Shown in pieces: positions 30,179 through 33,909 of a stretch of 33,909 nucleotides of DNA. This DNA is from Candidatus Gallimonas gallistercoris. GTDB taxonomy: Bacteria; Bacillota; Clostridia; Christensenellales; Borkfalkiaceae. The stretch is from NCBI GenBank assembly GCA_019117085.1, contig DXAJ01000050.1:1-33909 (forward strand). Direction: 5' to 3'. Both the position numbers and the translations under genes were made by a program. The notes under the pieces are model-generated. The model was given only the letters and a program-made list of their open reading frames with translations. It ran no database searches and was not told the origin of the DNA. The number at the start of each line of letters is the position of its first letter. Position 1 is the first letter of the stretch.

Positions 30179-32310
30179 GCGGGATGCAAGTCCTCCTCGG
30201 AAAATACTGCGGCTTCTGCGCGGGAGTCAGGAAGGCGGTCGACAAGGCGCTTGCCGTACCGCCGCAGAATACCTTTATCCTCGGCGAACTCATCCATAAC
30301 CCGGACGTCGTGGAACGCATCCGTTCGCGCGGCATCCCGACGGTCGAACGCGTAGAAGACGTGCCCGACGGGGCGACCCTCCTCATCCGTTCGCACGGCG
30401 TGGGGAGAGGCGTTTACGAAGCGTGCGAAAAGCGCGGCATCCGCATCATCGACTGCACCTGCGCTTTCGTCCGCCGTTCGCAGGGGATCGTCCGCGAAGA
30501 GAGCGCAAAAGGCAGGACGATCGTCATCATCGGGCACCCCGAACACCCCGAAACGATAGGACTCAAAGGCTGGGTCGCAGAAGGGGGCGAAGCGTACGTT
30601 TTTTCCTCTCCCGAAGATGATTTCAGCATTTTACGGGAAAAAGATCTCTCCGTGGTGGCACAAACGACCTTTTCGGAGCAAAGTTTTTCGGAAACGTGCG
30701 AAAATCTTCGCAAAGTGTGTCAAAAAACAGTTGAGATTTTTAAGACGATTTGTTATACTACTGTATGGCGGCAGCGTGAAGCCGAAGAGATCGCGCGCCG
30801 CTCAGACGCTGTTCTCGTCATCGGCGGAAAGAACAGCAGCAACACAGGGAAATTATACGAGATCGCATCCAAACACTGCGGCCATGTCATATGGCTGCAA
30901 AACGCGGAAGCGTTCGCGTATGAGGAAATTAAATTTTTTAATAGGGTAGGCGTCATTGCGGGAGCCAGCACTCCCGATTGGCAAACTCAGGAGGTTCTTT
31001 TTAAGATGGAAGAAAGCAACGCGGAAGTTCAGGCAACGACAATGCAGGATGTCGTTGAGGAGATGGGCAAAGAGGAGCGGTATAAGAGAGGGCAGATGAT
31101 CACTGCCAAGATCGTATCCGCTACGGACGAAGGGGTCTATGTGTCCGCTTCGGGCAAACTGGAGATTTTGCTCCCGAAAGAAGAGCTTGACTGCGAAACA
31201 TATAGCCGCGAAGAGTATGCGGCAAAAGTGGGGGAAGATATCGACCTCATCGTGATGGAAGTCACCCCCCGCGTGAAGCTGTCCCAGAAGATGGTGAAAA
31301 AGCTCCGCGAAGAGGAAGAGATGCTCAAAGAGATCGAAGAAGGCAAGGAATTCTCGGTCACCTGCACGGGCTTCAACAAGGGCGGGCTCACTGCAGAGCT
31401 CGGTACCTATCCCGTCTTCGTTCCTGCAAAGGAGATCCGCACGGGCTATGTGCGCGATCTTGAAAAGTATGTCGGCAAGAAGCTTCGTTTGAAGCTCCTC
31501 GAGATCAGAAAAGAACGCCGCAAGGAGATCATCGCTTCCCAGCGCGTCATCCTTGAAGCGGAGAAGGAAGCCCGCGAAGCTGCGAAGGCTGCCAAGGAAG
31601 AGGCATTCTTCGATTCCATCCACGTCGACGACGTCGTCGAAGGCAAAGTGGAACGCGTGACCAACTTCGGCGCATTCGTCTCCGTCAACGGGTTTGACTG
31701 CCTCGCCCACATCTCCGACCTTGCTTGGTCGGGCGTCAAGAACGTGACCGACGTTCTCGAAATCGGCAAGCGCTATGAATTCAAGGTGCTCAATGTCGAC
31801 CGCGAGAAGAAGAAGGTCTCCATCGGCTACAAGCAGCTCCAGCCTCAGCCTTGGGATCTCGCTGCAGAGAAGTATCACGAAGGGGATATCGTCCACGGCA
31901 AGGTCGTCCGCATCGTCTCCTATGGTGCGTTCGTCGAACTGGAAAGAGGCATCGACGGTCTCGTTCACGTTTCCCAGATCTCCCATGAGTGGCTCGACAA
32001 TCCTACCTCCGTGCTTCAGATCGGCGAAGAAGTGGATGCGAAGATCCTTGCGTTCAACCCCGCAGAAAAGCGCATCACGCTCTCCATCAAGGCGCTTCAG
32101 CCCAAGCCCGAGCAGGAATTCCGCTCCGAGAACCGTGCAGAGCGCGGCGACAGAGAGAATGGCCGCAATAAGGGCAAGAAGGGCGGCAGAAAGAACTTCA
32201 ACGCCCCCGAAGGCGAAGAGGATGAGTACAGAGAATGGAAGGAAGGCGGCTACGGCGGCGCTTCCATCGCAGAACTCCTTCACCTCGACGGCGAAGAAGA
32301 AGAGAAGTAA
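30175..32310 (+). CDS. ispH: Fusion of IspH (HMBPP reductase) and S1 RNA-binding protein
   Basis: The 711-residue product joins IspH, the last enzyme of the MEP isoprenoid pathway, to a protein with four S1 domains. The IspH part (1 to about 275) has its three iron-sulfur cysteines, Cys15 (GFCAGV), Cys96 and Cys193 (TICYTT), plus His124 and Glu126 in GHPEHPE and the KNSSNT substrate motif. S1 domains follow at about residues 300-370, 385-455, 480-555 and 565-640, the last two being closest to consensus (VTNFGAFV, VSYGAFVEL). The end is a basic, Gly-rich tail. Start is GTG at 30175 overlapping the plsC stop, with GAGGAAG upstream; ATG at 30184 is an alternative. Such fusions are known in Clostridia. 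An internal promoter and start codon are annotated separately. Confidence 0.93.
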   Translation: MSGMQVLLGKYCGFCAGVRKAVDKALAVPPQNTFILGELIHNPDVVERIRSRGIPTVERVEDVPDGATLLIRSHGVGRGVYEACEKRGIRIIDCTCAFVRRSQGIVREESAKGRTIVIIGHPEHPETIGLKGWVAEGGEAYVFSSPEDDFSILREKDLSVVAQTTFSEQSFSETCENLRKVCQKTVEIFKTICYTTVWRQREAEEIARRSDAVLVIGGKNSSNTGKLYEIASKHCGHVIWLQNAEAFAYEEIKFFNRVGVIAGASTPDWQTQEVLFKMEESNAEVQATTMQDVVEEMGKEERYKRGQMITAKIVSATDEGVYVSASGKLEILLPKEELDCETYSREEYAAKVGEDIDLIVMEVTPRVKLSQKMVKKLREEEEMLKEIEEGKEFSVTCTGFNKGGLTAELGTYPVFVPAKEIRTGYVRDLEKYVGKKLRLKLLEIRKERRKEIIASQRVILEAEKEAREAAKAAKEEAFFDSIHVDDVVEGKVERVTNFGAFVSVNGFDCLAHISDLAWSGVKNVTDVLEIGKRYEFKVLNVDREKKKVSIGYKQLQPQPWDLAAEKYHEGDIVHGKVVRIVSYGAFVELERGIDGLVHVSQISHEWLDNPTSVLQIGEEVDAKILAFNPAEKRITLSIKALQPKPEQEFRSENRAERGDRENGRNKGKKGGRKNFNAPEGEEDEYREWKEGGYGGASIAELLHLDGEEEEK
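30731..30759 (+). promoter_or_regulatory. Putative sigma-A promoter inside ispH
   Basis: TTGAGA (30731-30736) and TATACT (30754-30759) are 17 bp apart with an extended TGT, inside the ispH coding region in a locally AT-rich stretch. It is placed to transcribe the S1 half alone. Confidence 0.55.
30989..31008 (+). promoter_or_regulatory. Internal Shine-Dalgarno and ATG for a free S1 protein
   Basis: AGGAGG (30989-30994) is followed 11 bases later by an in-frame ATG at 31006 (codon 278 of the fusion). Translation would give a 434-residue protein starting MEESNAEVQ with all four S1 domains. A CGGGAG/CTCCCG hairpin (30959-30976) lies just upstream. Sequence supports possible, not proven, use. Confidence 0.5.
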
Positions 32311-32326
32311 TTTTGATCGAGTACAG

Positions 32327-32354
32327 GCGCTGCGGCCAAAGCCGCAGCGCTTTT
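32327..32354 (+). terminator. Terminator of the cmk-plsC-ispH/rpsA operon
   Basis: GCGCTGCGGC (32327-32336) pairs perfectly with GCCGCAGCGC (32341-32350) around CAAA, followed by TTTTC. Confidence 0.92.
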
Positions 32355-32449
32355 CTCTGCCCGAGACGGGCACGCGCCGATACAACAGCGCATTGCTGTG
32401 AAAGACAGATGAATTTCCCGCGCGGCATTGTTTCGTGCTTGTCAATCGG

Positions 32450-32478
32450 TTGATTTTTGCGTTCTTTTCCGATATAAT
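32450..32478 (+). promoter_or_regulatory. Sigma-A promoter of the M50 protease-scpA genes
   Basis: TTGATT (32450-32455) and perfect TATAAT (32473-32478) are 17 bp apart. The -10 ends only six bases before the start codon at 32485, so the transcript is expected to be leaderless or nearly so. Confidence 0.85.
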
Positions 32479-32484
32479 AACCTC

Positions 32485-33210
32485 ATGAACTATGTCATCC
32501 GGCTCGCGGCGAGCTTCCTTGCCGTTGTCATCGTACTCACGCTCCATGAGTTTGCCCACGCCTTTGTCGCCGTCAAATGCGGCGATCCTACGCCGAAATG
32601 GAACGGGCGGCTGACCTTGAACCCGCTTCGGCACTTCGATCTCGTCGGGCTCATTTGCTTTGCGCTCGTCGGCTTCGGTTGGGCAAAACCCGTTCCCATT
32701 AACCCCAATAACTTTAAAAAATACCGCACCGGGATGGCGCTCACGGCCTCCGCGGGCGTCGTTGTCAATTTCCTGACGGCGCTTCTTGTCTATCCGCTCT
32801 ACTTTTGGGTCGCGTATTCTCTTTCCGGCGTCCTTACAAGTTTCGCCTATCAGTTTCTGTATACTTTTTTGGGACTCATCGGCGCATACAGCCTTTCGTT
32901 CTGCGTCTTCAACCTCCTGCCGTTTTATCCGCTTGACGGATTCCGCATCGTCGACGCGCTCAGTAAAAGGCGCGGCAAGGTTTACAGGTTCTTGCGCCAG
33001 TACGGGCATTACATCCTGCTGTTCCTCATTGCGGAAAGCTTCCTTTGCGACATCTTCGTGCGCCTCGGCGTCTCTCAGATGTCCTATCTCGATCTCTTGG
33101 GCTGGGTGATGTATTTTGCCACCAATATTGTCGGTTGGCCCATTTCCGCACTTTGGAGCGCCATCTTTGGCTGGCCAATTTATTCGTTTTGGGGTTCCTT
33201 TCCATGGTAA
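32485..33210 (+). CDS. Site-2-type M50 family membrane metalloprotease
   Basis: This 241-residue integral membrane protein belongs to the peptidase M50 family (short FtsH-distinct, SpoIVFB/Rip-like group without PDZ or CBS domains). The zinc-binding HEFAH is at residues 21-25 in the first membrane helix, and the third ligand Asp is in FYPLDGFRI near residue 155. KCGDPTPKWNGRLTLNPLRHFDLVG is the typical stretch after the active site. The start is ATG at 32485; the longer frame from 32428 includes the promoter and is rejected. There is no ribosome site before this ATG. The substrate is unknown. It overlaps scpA by seven bases; M50 genes next to scpA are common in Bacillota. Confidence 0.9.
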   Translation: MNYVIRLAASFLAVVIVLTLHEFAHAFVAVKCGDPTPKWNGRLTLNPLRHFDLVGLICFALVGFGWAKPVPINPNNFKKYRTGMALTASAGVVVNFLTALLVYPLYFWVAYSLSGVLTSFAYQFLYTFLGLIGAYSLSFCVFNLLPFYPLDGFRIVDALSKRRGKVYRFLRQYGHYILLFLIAESFLCDIFVRLGVSQMSYLDLLGWVMYFATNIVGWPISALWSAIFGWPIYSFWGSFPW

Positions 33211-33909
33211 ACCGCGAAAATTTTGAATCGACTGTCGATTATACGACCGTTCTGAGCAACTTCGAAGGCCCGCTCGATCTCCTTTTATTCTTGATCAACA
33301 AAGAAGAGATCGAGATCAAAGACGTGTTCGTCTCGCAGGTCACCGAGCAATTCCTTTCCTACATGCGGGGGCTTCCTTATCTCGACGTCGACAAGGTGAG
33401 CGACTATCTGAATATCGCCGCGACCATCTTAAAGATCAAAGCGCAGAGCCTTGTGCCCAACCTTGAAGAAGACCCCGAGATCGATATGGAGATCGAAGAG
33501 GACAAGGCAGAGCTCATCCGCGCGCTCGAAGAGTTTCGCCTCATCAAGGAGGAGACCAAGAAACTCAAAGAGATGGAGACGATCGGCTACTTCTTTAAAG
33601 AGCCCGATAAACACGTCGGCGAGACGCGCACCGTCTTTTCCCTCGACAATCTGACGCTGGACGGGCTCGTGAATGCCTTTTCCAAACTTCTCATCAAACA
33701 GGAATTTGCCAAGGCACAGGACGAAGTACGCGAGATCCCGCGCGACGAATATACCGTGGAAGAGAAGATCCAATTCGTCATGGAATCGCTCGAATCGGGC
33801 GTGAACGTCCGCTTTGAGCAGCTCTTTACCAAGGATCACACGAAATCGGAGATCGTGACCACCTTCCAGGCGATCCTGGAGCTTCTGAAATATCAGTATC
33901 TGCGCGTGA
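33204..33909 (+). CDS. scpA: Segregation and condensation protein A, 3' partial
   Basis: The frame is open from ATG at 33204 to the window end, giving 235 residues of ScpA, the kleisin subunit that bridges SMC heads with ScpB in the bacterial condensin. The N-terminal signature FEGPLDLLLFLINKEEIEIKDV, then YLNIAATILKIKAQSLVP, and the C-terminal winged-helix part QAILELLKYQYLRV are clear. Bacillota ScpA has about 240-260 residues, so only the last few are missing. Start overlaps the protease stop codon (33204-33210) with only a weak GGGG upstream, which suggests coupled translation. scpB would be expected beyond the window. Confidence 0.95.
   Translation, partial: MVNRENFESTVDYTTVLSNFEGPLDLLLFLINKEEIEIKDVFVSQVTEQFLSYMRGLPYLDVDKVSDYLNIAATILKIKAQSLVPNLEEDPEIDMEIEEDKAELIRALEEFRLIKEETKKLKEMETIGYFFKEPDKHVGETRTVFSLDNLTLDGLVNAFSKLLIKQEFAKAQDEVREIPRDEYTVEEKIQFVMESLESGVNVRFEQLFTKDHTKSEIVTTFQAILELLKYQYLRV

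Noticed and set aside
30853-33009. A 718-codon open frame on the minus strand opposite ispH-rpsA and the M50 protease.
   Set aside because: It has no family signature, no ribosome site, runs across a strong terminator and a promoter, and is explained by codon bias in the plus-strand genes, which rarely use codons giving stops in the antisense frame.

Overview
The window is about 34 kb of a fairly GC-rich chromosome from an anaerobic, endospore-forming member of the Clostridia (Bacillota). The evidence is spoIVA with a sigma-E-like promoter, an IspH-ribosomal protein S1 fusion as seen in many Clostridia, a TM1266-type iron-only hydrogenase regulator, a ferredoxin-tailed aldo/keto reductase, rqcH, and strong AGGAGG ribosome sites with sigma-A promoters spaced at 17 bp. 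Placement below class is a guess (Christensenellales-like). No phage, insertion sequence or CRISPR array is visible. It reads as core chromosome with many tight operons and 1-16 bp gene overlaps.

Layout. 1-2.8 kb: end of malQ, mscL and a secreted-or-spore-type unknown protein. 2.8-5.4 kb (minus): rqcH followed by a stand-alone AAA ATPase. 5.5-8.7 kb: tig-clpP-clpX, the protein quality-control operon, divergent from rqcH. 8.8-15.6 kb: a redox and transport stretch with a TM1266-type regulator, a three-gene ABC importer, a CoA-disulfide-reductase/rhodanese flavoprotein, an aldo/keto reductase with two 4Fe-4S motifs, an ECF S component and a DUF1893 protein. 15.6-16.0 kb: a gene-poor patch holding terminators, two structured repeat hairpins and tRNA-Thr(GGT). 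16.0-19.1 kb (minus): lysine riboswitch-asd-dapA-dapB. 19.2-24.6 kb: membrane protein, methyltransferase, hslO (Hsp33) and two repeat proteins. 24.7-27.0 kb: a carboxymuconolactone-decarboxylase-like protein and spoIVA. 27.1-32.3 kb: an HI0933/YhiN flavoprotein, then aroH-cmk fusion, plsC and ispH-rpsA fusion. 32.5-33.9 kb: an M50 site-2 protease and scpA, cut by the window edge.

How the genes work together. Protein quality control is over-represented: trigger factor, ClpXP, RqcH and Hsp33. Lysine/diaminopimelate synthesis is a self-contained riboswitch-controlled operon. The cmk-plsC-ispH/rpsA block links nucleotide, lipid, isoprenoid and translation functions.

Points most worth a second look: the chorismate mutase-cytidylate kinase fusion; a complete promoter, Shine-Dalgarno and start codon inside ispH that could yield free S1; a probably leaderless M50 protease gene; two covarying hairpins with GA/GA internal loops beside tRNA-Thr; a Glu where RqcH normally has a functional Asp; and the regulator-ABC transporter operon of unknown substrate. 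I found no clear previously undescribed defence or mobile system.
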